The position numbers and the translations under genes are program-made. The notes below the pieces were generated by a model that was not told where the DNA came from, searched no databases, and saw only the letters and a list, made by a program, of their open reading frames with translations. Source: M3007 sp031425155 (GTDB lineage: Bacteria > Bacteroidota > Bacteroidia > Chitinophagales > Saprospiraceae). Taken from it: a stretch of DNA of 64,000 nucleotides. The DNA lies in contig JANPIV010000001.1 in NCBI GenBank assembly GCA_031425155.1, positions 1 to 64,000 on the forward strand. The letters are read 5' to 3'. Shown one piece after another: positions 1 through 9,811 of this stretch; positions within the stretch are counted from its first letter, which is position 1; each line of letters starts with the position of its first letter.

Positions 1-1607
1 CAATTCCAAAATGGTGCGATTAGAAGCGAACTGGCCGCGATCATCTTCTTTCCCGCTACCGCGTTTCAATTCCAAAATGGTGCGATTAGAAGGCGCAACC
101 GTCACGGGCGGCGATGGCGCAACCGTCAGTTTCAATTCCAAAATGGTGCGATTAGAAGCGCCACGGGTGCCAACCGCAACTACTCCTTTGCCAGTTTCAA
201 TTCCAAAATGGTGCGATTAGAAGCCAGTACGTCCAGCAGCAGTATGCCACCTGCAATATGTTTCAATTCCAAAATGGTGCGATTAGAAGATGGTTTTGAG
301 CAAGTCCACAATGTTGGTCATCCAGTTTCAATTCCAAAATGGTGCGATTAGAAGATGCCAGTCCACCATGCCAGAAGTACAGTAACTCCAGTTTCAATTC
401 CAAAATGGTGCGATTAGAAGTGGGGTAGATTGTCGGTGAAACGAATTGTAATTTCTTGTTTCAATTCCAAAATGGTGCGATTAGAAGATTTTGTAAGGAG
501 TGACCGAATCGGCCTGCATGGGAGTTTCAATTCCAAAATGGTGCGATTAGAAGCTTAGGCCATTTATAGTTTTAGGCCATTCCGACTTTGTTTCAATTCC
601 AAAATGGTGCGATTAGAAGCCTTTTACCCCTGCTTACGCAGGCCCAGGCCCAGATGTTTCAATTCCAAAATGGTGCGATTAGAAGAATACCTACGTAAAA
701 GCAACCGGGGCAACTGATTACGTTTCAATTCCAAAATGGTGCGATTAGAAGGTTCGTCTGTTCCGCAAACAGGTTTTACGCTTACAAGTTTCAATTCCAA
801 AATGGTGCGATTAGAAGTTTACCTGTGCTTCACGCTCGATCAGACCGACTATGTTTCAATTCCAAAATGGTGCGATTAGAAGCGGATGCAAAGCACCGTG
901 CCCTACACGACCGAAAGGTTTCAATTCCAAAATGGTGCGATTAGAAGTCCGGTAGCCGCGCAGCATGGCGGCAAACATGGCCAGTTTCAATTCCAAAATG
1001 GTGCGATTAGAAGCGGTAACGTGAAAACCTGCCTGCTTATAGCCGATGGTTTCAATTCCAAAATGGTGCGATTAGAAGGCAGATTGACCCCGTGGCTACG
1101 CACGATCTTTTGTTGTTTCAATTCCAAAATGGTGCGATTAGAAGGTGTCCTGCAATTCAATCACCTGCACCACGAAGACAGTTTCAATTCCAAAATGGTG
1201 CGATTAGAAGAAGGCAACCCGGTCAAAAACCTCACGGCCACTTTGGTTTCAATTCCAAAATGGTGCGATTAGAAGGATTCGGCGGAACTGGAAAAGGACT
1301 ATGCTGAAAAGGTTTCAATTCCAAAATGGTGCGATTAGAAGCGGGGTCGGATTTGGGCACTACCTATACGGGCAGCAGGTTTCAATTCCAAAATGGTGCG
1401 ATTAGAAGATCTTGGCGATGTCCAGTTGGTCGAGCAGCGTGGTAGTTTCAATTCCAAAATGGTGCGATTAGAAGGTTCGCTGACGCTGAAAACCAAAACG
1501 GGCAAAACCGGTTTCAATTCCAAAATGGTGCGATTAGAAGACATGAAAAGGTATTTTGTTGCTATTTCATCTTTAAAGTTTCAATTCCAAAATGGTGCGA
1601 TTAGAAG
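1..1607 (-). CRISPR. Type I-B CRISPR array, 25 repeats / 24 spacers
   Basis: The 30-bp repeat, read on the plus strand, begins GTTTCAATTCC and ends GCGATTAGAAG. The first copy (1-26) is cut by the window edge; full copies start at 63, 129, 194, 260 and so on to 1578-1607. All copies that I read are identical. Spacers are 35-37 bp. The minus strand reads CTTCTAATCG...GGAATTGAAAC, whose last eight bases ATTGAAAC are the classic Cas6-generated 5' handle, so the array is transcribed leftward, in the same direction as the cas genes, with the leader next to cas2. The newest spacer should be 1541-1577. The array continues beyond the left edge of the window. Confidence 0.98.
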
Positions 1608-1825
1608 CCGTAGCAATTAAATTTATAATATACTGACAGTCAACAACTTAAAAAACGAAAATGCAATAATTTTAGGGTATAAAGTCGTCGAAGGGTAATA
1701 GGGCAAAAAAGCTAGGAGAACGACGACATGCTGATAATGAGCAAGTTAGGTTGACGTTTGTAGTATTTAAGAGGCCAATATAGTGTACTTAATCATGCCC
1801 GGCAAGCCTACCGACGACTTTTCTT
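1608..1825 (-). promoter_or_regulatory. CRISPR leader
   Basis: AT-rich non-coding stretch between the last repeat and the cas2 stop, at the end from which the array should be transcribed. It contains a 7-bp inverted repeat, GTCGTCG at 1684-1690 with CGACGAC at 1721-1727, and another CGACGAC at 1812-1818. On the minus strand a TTGACT sequence and AT-rich DNA lie close to the first repeat and may form the array promoter. The leader role follows from repeat orientation and position; the exact promoter is uncertain. Confidence 0.7.
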
Positions 1826-2089
1826 TCACAAAAAATTATCCAATTCGTTCTTTTCTTTCCCGATCACCGTCTTGTCCAGCCACTTCTTTTCGCGACTGCG
1901 GAACACGATCAAACTGTCTTCCGACATCTTCATCATTTGTCTGGCCTCATGCTGCAACTCGCGCAATTTCACTTCCGTGAGTTCGCCCTCAAACACCGAA
2001 TTTTGAATCCAGTTCAAGTAGCGTCGGCACAGTTTAAGCATCTTGCCTACCCGTTTTTCTCCAATATCATAAACCAGAATAACGTACAT
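1826..2089 (-). CDS. cas2: CRISPR-associated endonuclease Cas2
   Basis: An 87-residue protein beginning MYVILVYDIGEKRVGKML, the typical Cas2 first beta strand with its conserved Asp (YD) and the ferredoxin-like fold pattern. Cas2 dimers bridge two Cas1 dimers in the spacer-integration complex. The reading frame is open a further 28 codons upstream, but the residues before this Met do not resemble Cas2, and family length (about 85-95 aa) fits the internal ATG at 2087-2089. It is the last cas gene before the leader and the array. The cas1-cas2 gap of about 97 bp contains a perfect 13-bp inverted repeat. Confidence 0.93.
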   Translation of the reverse strand: MYVILVYDIGEKRVGKMLKLCRRYLNWIQNSVFEGELTEVKLRELQHEARQMMKMSEDSLIVFRSREKKWLDKTVIGKEKNELDNFL

Positions 2090-2105
2090 ATCTAAAATTA
2101 TTATG

Positions 2106-2174
2106 TATGAACTATAAACTATAAACAAGAAATGATGCGAAACTCCGTTCATCGTTCCTACTTTATAGTTCATA
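2106..2174 (-). repeat. 13-bp inverted repeat in the cas1-cas2 gap
   Basis: TATGAACTATAAA at 2106-2118 is the exact reverse complement of TTTATAGTTCATA at 2162-2174, with a 43-base loop. It lies between the cas1 stop and the cas2 start codon, so it could fold in the cas mRNA and set the amount of cas2 translation. No T-tract makes it a standard terminator. Confidence 0.55.
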
Positions 2175-2186
2175 GTTCTTTAAAAT

Positions 2187-3194
2187 TTACCACCAGATTT
2201 TGAATGGCTGATAGGCTGGATCTATCCTCAGAATATACTTGACCAGTTTGTAGCATTCCAGGCGGAGCAGATATTTGTAACTCACTTTTTTGCCAAGTGT
2301 GCGGTGTTGGATCGTCTCCGCCAGACGCTCTTCCAGAGCGCGCAGGTAAATCTGCTTTCCAGCAGCATTGAGGAAACAGCCGTTCAATGCATTGTCAAAG
2401 TGTTTGGATTGCAGCACTCGCTTGTTCACCAGCGTAAAAATAGTCCGGTCCACTAGGATAGGTTTGAACACCTCAGCCACGTCCAGAGCCAGCGAATAGC
2501 GTCGTGCCCCTGGCTCATGTAGGAAACTGATGGTCGGATTGAGTTGGGTGTGGTAAATAGCATCGAGTGCCTGGGTATAACAAACCATATTGCCAAAAGA
2601 GATGAGGGCATTTATCTCATTGCCAGGCGGCTGTTTCATGCGGCCGCCTAACTCGAATTCATTCAGAATCAGGTCGAAAGCCGCGTAATAAGTTTGCCGA
2701 CAGTTGCCTTCCAGGCCCATTAGCGCGGCTACATCGGTCACATCAGCAAAGCCCGCTCGATACTGATCCAGTGCATGGAGTTGAAGGTTCAAATCTCGTC
2801 CCCGACCGCCATAATATTTCAGATTGCGGACCATATTGGCCGATGCGCCTTCAATGAAGCCCCGCGCCAGGTGCAAGCGGCGTTTCGGATTAAGATAGGT
2901 GCGAGTTTGCTCCACCTGCATCTTGCCAGCCAGCAGGTATTCTTTGGGTTGAAAAGAGCCAGTATAGTGTTCATAGTAATCGAAGAAATGTACACTTATC
3001 CGATGCTTGCCGAGGAAGTTGTAGAGTGCACTGTTCGCATCCAAACTGCCAAATACATAGAGGTTCTCCAGCCCTTCGACGGGAATGAATTTCGGCGGCT
3101 GCTCCTGGCCGTGTTCGTCTTTCGGTATGAAGCGCAGCGTGTTGTCCTGCCGCTCCAGACGACCAGGATTGAAAAGGTAGTAGGTGTCTTTCAC
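2187..3194 (-). CDS. cas1: CRISPR-associated integrase Cas1
   Basis: A 335-aa Cas1, the metal-dependent integrase that inserts new spacers at the leader-repeat junction together with Cas2. The N-terminal beta domain (about 1-75) is followed by the helical catalytic domain. Candidate active-site residues are E162 (in LEGN), H226 (in FLHEPGARRY) and D238/E241 (in ALDVAE), matching the E-H-D pattern of the family. Length and the motif YNFLGKHRISVHFFD are typical of the type I-B group. It sits between cas4 and cas2 as an adaptation module. The start at 3194 gives the expected N-terminus. Confidence 0.96.
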   Translation of the reverse strand: MKDTYYLFNPGRLERQDNTLRFIPKDEHGQEQPPKFIPVEGLENLYVFGSLDANSALYNFLGKHRISVHFFDYYEHYTGSFQPKEYLLAGKMQVEQTRTYLNPKRRLHLARGFIEGASANMVRNLKYYGGRGRDLNLQLHALDQYRAGFADVTDVAALMGLEGNCRQTYYAAFDLILNEFELGGRMKQPPGNEINALISFGNMVCYTQALDAIYHTQLNPTISFLHEPGARRYSLALDVAEVFKPILVDRTIFTLVNKRVLQSKHFDNALNGCFLNAAGKQIYLRALEERLAETIQHRTLGKKVSYKYLLRLECYKLVKYILRIDPAYQPFKIWW

Positions 3195-3233
3195 TGGAAT
3201 TATGAGTTGTAAATTATGAATTATAAAAGTGCG

Positions 3234-3743
3234 CTATTCCTCACCGATGTAGCATAGATCATAGTAAGCGCACTGCTTGCAATACGGCTTACGAATGACG
3301 GGCGGACAGTCTTCCTGCGTTACGATATGCTGCACTTCCAATTCCCAGCCCATGATAGCCTTTCTATCGGAGTCGGTGAGCGGGGATACTGGCTCTGTCT
3401 TGCGTAGATCGGGGTACTCAATCAAACCCGAAGCGTCGGCTGCACCATGCTGACCCAACTTGTAGAGATAATATTGTACCTGAGCACGGTGGGCCGATTC
3501 GATGGATCGGCCACGCTTGGTCTCGTGGACGGTGCGGGTGCGCGGGTCGTAGAAGTCTATTTTGATGCCGTCGAGTTCGACTTGGGTATATTTGTCCGAG
3601 CGGCGTTCGTAGGCCGTATCGCCGATCAGTTTGCCTTCGGCCACCAGTTCGCTGGTCTGCTCCATGCGGATTTCGTGGGCGTGGAGCCAGAGTTTACGGC
3701 GGCAGGTGTGGAGATAGGCGATCAGGGTGGCGGTGATTTGCAT
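3234..3743 (-). CDS. cas4: CRISPR-associated exonuclease Cas4
   Basis: A 169-aa RecB-family nuclease that trims prespacers and helps select the PAM during adaptation. The iron-sulfur cluster ligands are visible: C14 near the N-terminus, and C155, C158 and C164 in the C-terminal KQCAYYDLC region. The nuclease core includes DFYDPRTRTVHETKRGRS (Asp and E-x-K type residues) and QVQYYLYKLG. It lies 58 bp downstream of cas3 and 39 bp upstream of cas1, as in most type I-B adaptation modules. Confidence 0.94.
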   Translation of the reverse strand: MQITATLIAYLHTCRRKLWLHAHEIRMEQTSELVAEGKLIGDTAYERRSDKYTQVELDGIKIDFYDPRTRTVHETKRGRSIESAHRAQVQYYLYKLGQHGAADASGLIEYPDLRKTEPVSPLTDSDRKAIMGWELEVQHIVTQEDCPPVIRKPYCKQCAYYDLCYIGEE

Positions 3744-3801
3744 GGGTGGAATGGTTTGCGCATATGTAGGAGGACATGGATTAGAAGTAATTTAAGATGT
3801 T

Positions 3802-6087
3802 TCACCAAAATCTAGCGGCGGCAGTTTTCTCTCTTTTTTTATAACCCAATTTTGGTACGTAATCCAAGTTGGTGGCAATTAGTAAATCATTCTTTTGGTC
3901 TTTGATGATGTGTCCTTTAATTTGGTACCAATACACCGAAACCAATAGTTGGCTTGCCCGGATAAAGTCGCCTTCCGCTTTGAATTCCATATATTGGGAC
4001 AATAGGTTTTCGCAAAGCACTTCCACTTTCTTGTTGTCATTTTCGATGGCTTCCTCCACCCAGCTTTGCCAATGTCCGGCGATGAGGTTTTCAAAAAATC
4101 CATTGATAGTGCAATTAGTAAATCCCTTATCAAAATCGGCTTTTTGTATTTCGTTGTAACCACCTTCATAAACTTGATTACAGGCTACTACTAAATCCGA
4201 TTCTGAAAGGTGCTGCCGATCCAGTGCTTGTAACACCTGCCAGGTTTTATCCATTACCTCACGGTCATAGATTTTCTCTACATTGCCTATGACGTTTTCA
4301 AAAAGAAAAACAGGCGCAATTTCTTTGCTTCCAGCCCGATTGACACGGCCAAACCGTTGAATAAGCGCATCAATTGGCGCATTTTCAATAAACGCTATAT
4401 CGTAATCAATGTCTAAACTTACTTCGACTGCTTGTGTGGCGACTAGTAGTTGAGGGCGTTTAACAGGGTTTTCGTTGGTAATGGCCTTTTCAATTTCGTT
4501 ACGGTCAATACGGTGAAACCCACCATGTAGCATCATCTTAGGACCCCCAAATTTAATTTGTTCAAAGAGGTCTTGACAAGTCTTCACATTGTTCACGATG
4601 ACTAATACGCTCTTCTTTTTTTTCAGTAAATCTTCTATGTCTTTGACTGCATCGCTAAGCGATTTTCCCGGTTGGCAAAAGAGTTGATGACGCTTTTGGG
4701 CAAGCACGGCGCGGTCAGATGGCTCGTTTTCTTCGGGAGCGTGAAATTTGGAGCCGTCACCGTCGAATATTTCCTTGATAATCAAATCCTGTAAAAATTG
4801 CGGTATCGTCGCCGACATAAAGAATATCCGTGCGTTGAGTTGCGGAGACTTCAACCACTTTACCGTTGCTAAAAGTAAGCCGGTCAGCAGCGCATCGTAG
4901 GCATGAAACTCATCAATCACTATACAGGCTTTCCGAAAATCAACCAGACCCATTTCCCAGCCTTTGCCCATAAGCGCATGTTTCAGCACTTGGTGCGGTG
5001 TTGCGATCTTGACTGGATAAAATAACTCTTTGGAGGAGGAGCGCATGGAACGCGCTTGGTCTGCATTCTCGGCATGACGCTCGCGAACAGTTTTTTCTTC
5101 ATAATTGTCGCTTTCATTTTCCAGCCTTTCATAAAAAAAGTCGAGAGTCTTGGAGTGTAGTGCCGTCACTCGTTCCGCTCCAAAAACCTTTTCCAAACGT
5201 CGAGTCATGGCATTAATGCTCGCTGTGTATGGCAGCAGGTAAAACAAACGGGCGTTTTCCTGTTGGTTGGCAGTCAGCCAGCAAAGTGCCGCCTCGGTCT
5301 TGCCAGAACCCGTTGGGGCATAGAGCAATACATCACCCTGTACGTTGAGCAATCTACGTTGAAAAGCCCGAAACTCATGTTTCGCTGGTTTAAAATCTGC
5401 CGGAGACAAACGTTTCCAATTTGGCAAATCCTCATGGCGCAGCCCCGAACCGATGTGGTCGGAAGCAATCAACAAAGCACGTGTTTGCGCTAGGCGCAGA
5501 CGACGGGCTGGATCGGGTGCTACTCGTTTTTGCCGCGACTTATCTAGCAATTGCAACATGATTATAGGAATACGAATTTCTGGCAATGAATCCACAGTAG
5601 TGGTTCTAACAGGAAAATTTGTTTTAAAATGCTGATTCCAGATGCCTAAAAACTCCGGCATTTGGTTCAATAGCGGTAAGTCATGTGGAATATGTTCGTC
5701 TGCCAAATCACTTGGCAAGCCTTCGCTCAATCGACTGCGCGGGTAGTCCGCTCGGTCATACATTACGCCTTTATGGTGGGTGGCAATGGCGAAAAGGTGT
5801 TCTTCGCTCAACCCTTCCAGAAAAGCCACACAAATCCAAAGCGATACTACTTCGTGTCGGATAGCGACCACGTTGTCATTTGCCCGTAGGTTGGTCTGAA
5901 AGTCCCGGTGCGCCTTGCCAATATCATGGAGTACTGCACACTCCCGGATAAGGCGTAACCAATTCGCTCTTTCCTCCGGCGAAAAAGGTAGTCGCGCTAT
6001 CAAATTCTCCGCCCCACGCACCACATGTTCTGTATGTTCATGTAGCAATAGGCCGTTGCTTTTGGCTAAAAATGCGAAAGGGTTCAT
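3802..6087 (-). CDS. cas3: Cas3 HD nuclease-helicase
   Basis: A 761-aa effector nuclease recruited by Cascade to degrade target DNA. The N-terminal HD domain has HDIGK at residues 54-58. The superfamily 2 helicase follows with Walker A APTGSGKTEA near residue 258, the DEAH-like motif VIDEFHAYD near 390, motif III FMSATIP near 420, motif V VATQAVEVSLDIDYD, and motif VI QRFGRVNRAG near 576. All nuclease and helicase motifs appear intact, so the protein should be active. It is separated from cas5 by only six bases and is probably co-transcribed with the Cascade genes. Confidence 0.96.
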   Translation of the reverse strand: MNPFAFLAKSNGLLLHEHTEHVVRGAENLIARLPFSPEERANWLRLIRECAVLHDIGKAHRDFQTNLRANDNVVAIRHEVVSLWICVAFLEGLSEEHLFAIATHHKGVMYDRADYPRSRLSEGLPSDLADEHIPHDLPLLNQMPEFLGIWNQHFKTNFPVRTTTVDSLPEIRIPIIMLQLLDKSRQKRVAPDPARRLRLAQTRALLIASDHIGSGLRHEDLPNWKRLSPADFKPAKHEFRAFQRRLLNVQGDVLLYAPTGSGKTEAALCWLTANQQENARLFYLLPYTASINAMTRRLEKVFGAERVTALHSKTLDFFYERLENESDNYEEKTVRERHAENADQARSMRSSSKELFYPVKIATPHQVLKHALMGKGWEMGLVDFRKACIVIDEFHAYDALLTGLLLATVKWLKSPQLNARIFFMSATIPQFLQDLIIKEIFDGDGSKFHAPEENEPSDRAVLAQKRHQLFCQPGKSLSDAVKDIEDLLKKKKSVLVIVNNVKTCQDLFEQIKFGGPKMMLHGGFHRIDRNEIEKAITNENPVKRPQLLVATQAVEVSLDIDYDIAFIENAPIDALIQRFGRVNRAGSKEIAPVFLFENVIGNVEKIYDREVMDKTWQVLQALDRQHLSESDLVVACNQVYEGGYNEIQKADFDKGFTNCTINGFFENLIAGHWQSWVEEAIENDNKKVEVLCENLLSQYMEFKAEGDFIRASQLLVSVYWYQIKGHIIKDQKNDLLIATNLDYVPKLGYKKREKTAAARFW

Positions 6088-6093
6088 AGCAAT

Positions 6094-6768
6094 TCAGGCC
6101 CATTGGTGAAGATAAAAAGACTTTTTTTCAGGCGTTTGAAAAAGATTGTCAAAACCTATCGACACTTCGTTGTCTGCTGGTACGGCCAAGAAAATGCGCG
6201 AATGTGTAGCCGTTCGGCCACTTCCGATGACTTCGTTTTCGCGGTAAGCTTCCGCCAATTGTACCAGTTGGCCAGCCATGCGAATCTGTGGATCGAAAGG
6301 TATCATACAACCTCCAATGCTGGCTTGCGCAATGGACTCCACTTCTACTTGCCGAATGCTTTTTCTGTCAATTTCCAGCAAATCCTGTGAGCGACCCAGT
6401 GCAGGTGTTCCCACCGGGAACCGGAAAAAATCTTCCCAATCTAATCGGTCAAGCCAAAGCGTCAGGCGCGGGTTGACATGGAATTCACGTGGGTATGCGT
6501 CTGTGCCTTTGGCGTGTGCCTTTACGCGCTTGCCGTCAAATTCCAGTCGCTGCCGGGTTTCGATATCCGTGGCATTAGCGTCAAACTGGTAGCGGTAGCC
6601 CAACCGCACCTCTTCCGGCTCAACGGGTCGCCCCAGACAGCAGCCGATTAGCCCCAGAACTAGCGAGTAGGACGGTACGGGCAGACAGATAGCGTTGCCC
6701 GACAGCACGAACGGCATTCGGGGGGTGGCTGTCCAACCCCGAAACCGGACTTCTAGGAGCGTTTTCAT
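6094..6768 (-). CDS. cas5: Cas5 (type I-B Cascade subunit)
   Basis: A 224-aa RAMP protein expected to bind the 5' handle of the crRNA in Cascade. The opening MKTLLEVRFRGWTATPRMPF and the glycine/proline-rich SGNAICLPVPSYSLVLGLIGCCLG are typical of Cas5. The ATG overlaps the cas7 stop by four bases (positions 6765-6768), so translation of the two is likely coupled. Position between cas7 and cas3 is the standard type I-B order. Confidence 0.9.
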   Translation of the reverse strand: MKTLLEVRFRGWTATPRMPFVLSGNAICLPVPSYSLVLGLIGCCLGRPVEPEEVRLGYRYQFDANATDIETRQRLEFDGKRVKAHAKGTDAYPREFHVNPRLTLWLDRLDWEDFFRFPVGTPALGRSQDLLEIDRKSIRQVEVESIAQASIGGCMIPFDPQIRMAGQLVQLAEAYRENEVIGSGRTATHSRIFLAVPADNEVSIGFDNLFQTPEKKSFYLHQWA

Positions 6769-7793
6769 GCTTGCAAATGTGCTTCGGTGAATTGTTGAAC
6801 AATGCTTGCCGGAGTGCCTACGACGAAGATTGCGGGATCAAGGGCTTTGATATCCGCCTCATTTTCAAGATAGCCAGTGCGAATGCCGATGTAGATTTTG
6901 CTCGCCAATTTTGCGGCATAGTCCTGCGCGATTTCCTGCAAGGCAGCGAGGTTTAGCATTGGCTTTTCGCTTTTACCTTCAAAAAGGTTGTTGAAAACCG
7001 GGTTAGCACTTTCTATGCCGACGAGTATCAGCACTTTTGGGGCTACGTCAGAACCGAAAGCGGCTTGCTTGGCACCACCACGCAACATAACCAAGCCTTT
7101 AAGTAGGCCAGCGGCGCGCTGTTTGCGCAGAGTTTCGGCGTTTTTGAGGGTGTAACGTGGGAAGTTTTTGTAGATGTTTTTCGAATCAAGGTCGCCTTGA
7201 TGCTTATCCACTAATGCTTTCTCCAATTCAACATGGCTACCCATGTTGTCATAAACCCCCAATCGGGAGTATTCGAGATTAAAAAAGCCTTCCAAATGCG
7301 CTGAGTAGAAGCGCGTTGAATAGGGAAGCGGCGTTCCTTCTTTGAGATGCACAAAAGCCTCATCAACATTTAGTGTCCGCTTGCCGGGAATACCTTTAAG
7401 GATAGAGGTTTTCATTGGGGAAGTGCGCTGTACACTTTCTTCTTTACCCGTCCCACTTCTCATATACCCGAAAAGATCATCTTCCGGATAGTCAATCGGG
7501 TTAAGGTTGGTAGCAATTTTATTAGTTGAACCTTTACCTTCGGATTGCCCAATTGCCTGCAAATCGCTAGGTGTCCAACCATTTTCCTCATTAGAGGTAT
7601 TGCGAAGCCAACGCCGCCAAGCTTGTGCTGAGACATAGGGAACTTCTTCCCGTCTTCCTCCCGCACCGTTTTCAAAGAAAGTTTTGGGAATAACCTTATT
7701 GCGGTCTTCGCCACTACCGAGGCCCGCACCGTTGAGAAATGCTGCCCGTGCGTCAATGAGTAGACAGCCAGTGATGTTGTTTAGCGTTGCCAT
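6765..7793 (-). CDS. cas7: Cas7 (Cst2/DevR family Cascade backbone)
   Basis: A 342-aa protein resembling the Cst2/DevR branch of Cas7, which forms the helical backbone along the spacer part of the crRNA. The N-terminus has ITGCLLIDARAAFLNGAGLG, followed by AQAWRRWLR and later TPLPYSTRFYSAHLEGFFNLEYSRLG, all typical of this family. It lies 12 bases after cas8 and overlaps cas5 by four bases. The family assignment rests on motif recognition rather than an alignment. Confidence 0.92.
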   Translation of the reverse strand: MATLNNITGCLLIDARAAFLNGAGLGSGEDRNKVIPKTFFENGAGGRREEVPYVSAQAWRRWLRNTSNEENGWTPSDLQAIGQSEGKGSTNKIATNLNPIDYPEDDLFGYMRSGTGKEESVQRTSPMKTSILKGIPGKRTLNVDEAFVHLKEGTPLPYSTRFYSAHLEGFFNLEYSRLGVYDNMGSHVELEKALVDKHQGDLDSKNIYKNFPRYTLKNAETLRKQRAAGLLKGLVMLRGGAKQAAFGSDVAPKVLILVGIESANPVFNNLFEGKSEKPMLNLAALQEIAQDYAAKLASKIYIGIRTGYLENEADIKALDPAIFVVGTPASIVQQFTEAHLQA

Positions 7794-7805
7794 AAAAAGT
7801 TGGTT

Positions 7806-9758
7806 TTAAAATGTTAGAGAAGTTTGAAGTTGTAGTTTGCGGGAAAGAGAGAACTCGACGGCGAAACGTGTGAAGGCGGCATTAAAATACCCGGCATCAT
7901 CGTAGCAAAGGCTATCCTCAAATTGGTCCATTTCCGGATATACCTGTTTCTGCTCTTTGTAGAAGGCTCGCATTTGCTCAAAGGCATCGGTCAGCCAGCG
8001 CAGGAATGCGCCAGTTTGCTGCGGAAAAGGCACAAGGACATGTTTGTGAAATTTACGCCAGTCTCCCGCGTATTTTTCGTCATAATAATTCAGGTAAAAT
8101 TCTGCGAAGGCATCCAGCCGTTCGAGCCAAGGCGAAGTCTCAGCATCGGGTAGCGAAGTTTCGGGAATTGGAGATGGTTGCGGTTGAGCAAAGTGAATGC
8201 GCAGTAAGAAGTTCAAGCCATAGTTAACTAGTTGGCCATTACGGGCGAAAAACGCCGCTATTTGGGGCAAAGTAATTTGCGCAGATTGACGCACCAACAG
8301 ATTTTGCAGCGAAAAATGCTGATAATTCTGCGGGTCGCTCAACTTTTTACTACCACTTTTACCTGTTTTCGCTTCATCCATTTCCAACAATCGAATAATA
8401 AAAGCACAGGCCTGACCCGCTTTAATTTGATTGAAATTTGCTGATGGTTGCACCATTTTGATGGCTTCCCATTGTCCTTTTTTCTGAAAATAGAAATGCA
8501 CTTTTTTGAACATTCCGGCGGTTGAACTGCTAACGGGCATCGCGTCCGGGTAATCAAGAATGTCTAAATGATGAGCTAGCGACCATTCGTCGCGCTCAGT
8601 TGCCTGCATCAGTATTTTTTGAAAAAATGGCGCGTATTCGTCTTGGTTGTATGCATCGGTTTTGGCCAGCAGTTTTTCATCTCCCTTAGTTAAGGTTACA
8701 TGGGCAATTAATCCAGCAATATAACGTGCATATTCCAAGTGCTTATCGCGTCCAATGAGACGCTGATACTCCTCGAAGAAAGGAATGCCCACCCCACCGA
8801 AATCTTTCCTGGGATAGAGACCCCAATAATCGGAAAGATTTTGCAAACTATCCAAAAAGGGTGGCGCATTGAATTGCAGTATCCTTTCGAGGTCTGGGCG
8901 GCAATCAGTTTTCTTATACAGATGAAAGGCTTTCTTAAATACAGCACCCGGGATACGGTCAATCTCGCAACTTGCGCCCGTACCGGAGTTGGTAAAACTC
9001 CAAAGGTTGATGTCAGTATAGCGGTCGTCATGCTTATAGCCTTCTTTCTTTTGGTATAAGCTTATAGCACGAAGCAGGTAGTGTCCCTTATTGAAATCCT
9101 TGATGTTCTCAATAGTTTGTCCAGTGGCTTTCACTTCTGCACGATTGAGTACCATTTCTACATTTTCTTGGATAAATTCTCTCGCAATTTCCTCATTGAC
9201 AGCGTCAAAAAGTAGTACCCCTCCTTTGTAGAGAATGGCAGAAAATGGTAAGAACTGCATCACTACCAAGCAAATCGGGTGAATGCGAATATCAAACTTC
9301 GCCTGTGGGAGGGCTTGGGCATCCGACCCCAGTCCGCCAATGAGGGGAAACCAGCAGCGGTTGATGCTGCGGTCTTTTTTCAAAACATCTTTCTCCGGGA
9401 AACCCTGTGCCAATAAGGTCTGGGTATAAAATTCCGAGAAAGGCGTAGTGAATCGCAGGCCGGAAAGTTCGCATTGAAAAGATCCTTCTAGTTCCACGTT
9501 TTGAAGGATGCACGTCAGCAAGCTGCGATAAATCATTTCGCCTTTCTCTGCATCCTGATGTAACGGACCATTCTTAGTAAAGAGCATGGTGTAGCATTTC
9601 ATCCGTTTGAACAGTCGCCCTACGTCATGCTTTTTCAATTGGACAAGCAACACTTCCGAAGTAATTTCTTGTACACTGCTCAACTCTGCTAACGCCTCAA
9701 TAGTAAGAAGCGCATTATTGAGCATAGCGTTACCAGTATAAGAATTGAATATTGGCAT
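7806..9758 (-). CDS. cas8: Cas8-like large Cascade subunit (Cst1-like)
   Basis: A 650-aa protein in the position of the type I-B large subunit, which recognises the PAM and recruits Cas3. The N-terminus MPIFNSYTGNAMLNNALLTIEAL (read in part) and the mid-protein resemble the divergent Cst1/Cas8 group of the Tneap-type I-B systems. These proteins have few invariant motifs, so the call leans on gene order (first gene before cas7-cas5-cas3). It is the first gene of the main cas operon; its promoter region shares an unusual box with that of cas6. Confidence 0.82.
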   Translation of the reverse strand: MPIFNSYTGNAMLNNALLTIEALAELSSVQEITSEVLLVQLKKHDVGRLFKRMKCYTMLFTKNGPLHQDAEKGEMIYRSLLTCILQNVELEGSFQCELSGLRFTTPFSEFYTQTLLAQGFPEKDVLKKDRSINRCWFPLIGGLGSDAQALPQAKFDIRIHPICLVVMQFLPFSAILYKGGVLLFDAVNEEIAREFIQENVEMVLNRAEVKATGQTIENIKDFNKGHYLLRAISLYQKKEGYKHDDRYTDINLWSFTNSGTGASCEIDRIPGAVFKKAFHLYKKTDCRPDLERILQFNAPPFLDSLQNLSDYWGLYPRKDFGGVGIPFFEEYQRLIGRDKHLEYARYIAGLIAHVTLTKGDEKLLAKTDAYNQDEYAPFFQKILMQATERDEWSLAHHLDILDYPDAMPVSSSTAGMFKKVHFYFQKKGQWEAIKMVQPSANFNQIKAGQACAFIIRLLEMDEAKTGKSGSKKLSDPQNYQHFSLQNLLVRQSAQITLPQIAAFFARNGQLVNYGLNFLLRIHFAQPQPSPIPETSLPDAETSPWLERLDAFAEFYLNYYDEKYAGDWRKFHKHVLVPFPQQTGAFLRWLTDAFEQMRAFYKEQKQVYPEMDQFEDSLCYDDAGYFNAAFTRFAVEFSLSRKLQLQTSLTF

Positions 9759-9811
9759 AATATTGATTTTATCTCATTTTTGAATACTGCTCTGCAAAGA
9801 TTTCCCCTTAC

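Noticed and set aside
11..1620. Open reading frames across the CRISPR array with repeated NSKMVRLE or FQFQNGAIR words
   Set aside because: They are translations of the repeat; no independent coding evidence.
3779..3812. GGATTAGAAG followed by GTTTCACCAAAAT in the cas4-cas3 gap, resembling CRISPR repeat ends
   Set aside because: Only 9-13 bases match with a gap, the inter-repeat distance is 11 bp and the second part runs into cas3 coding sequence; probably chance. No second mini-CRISPR is claimed.
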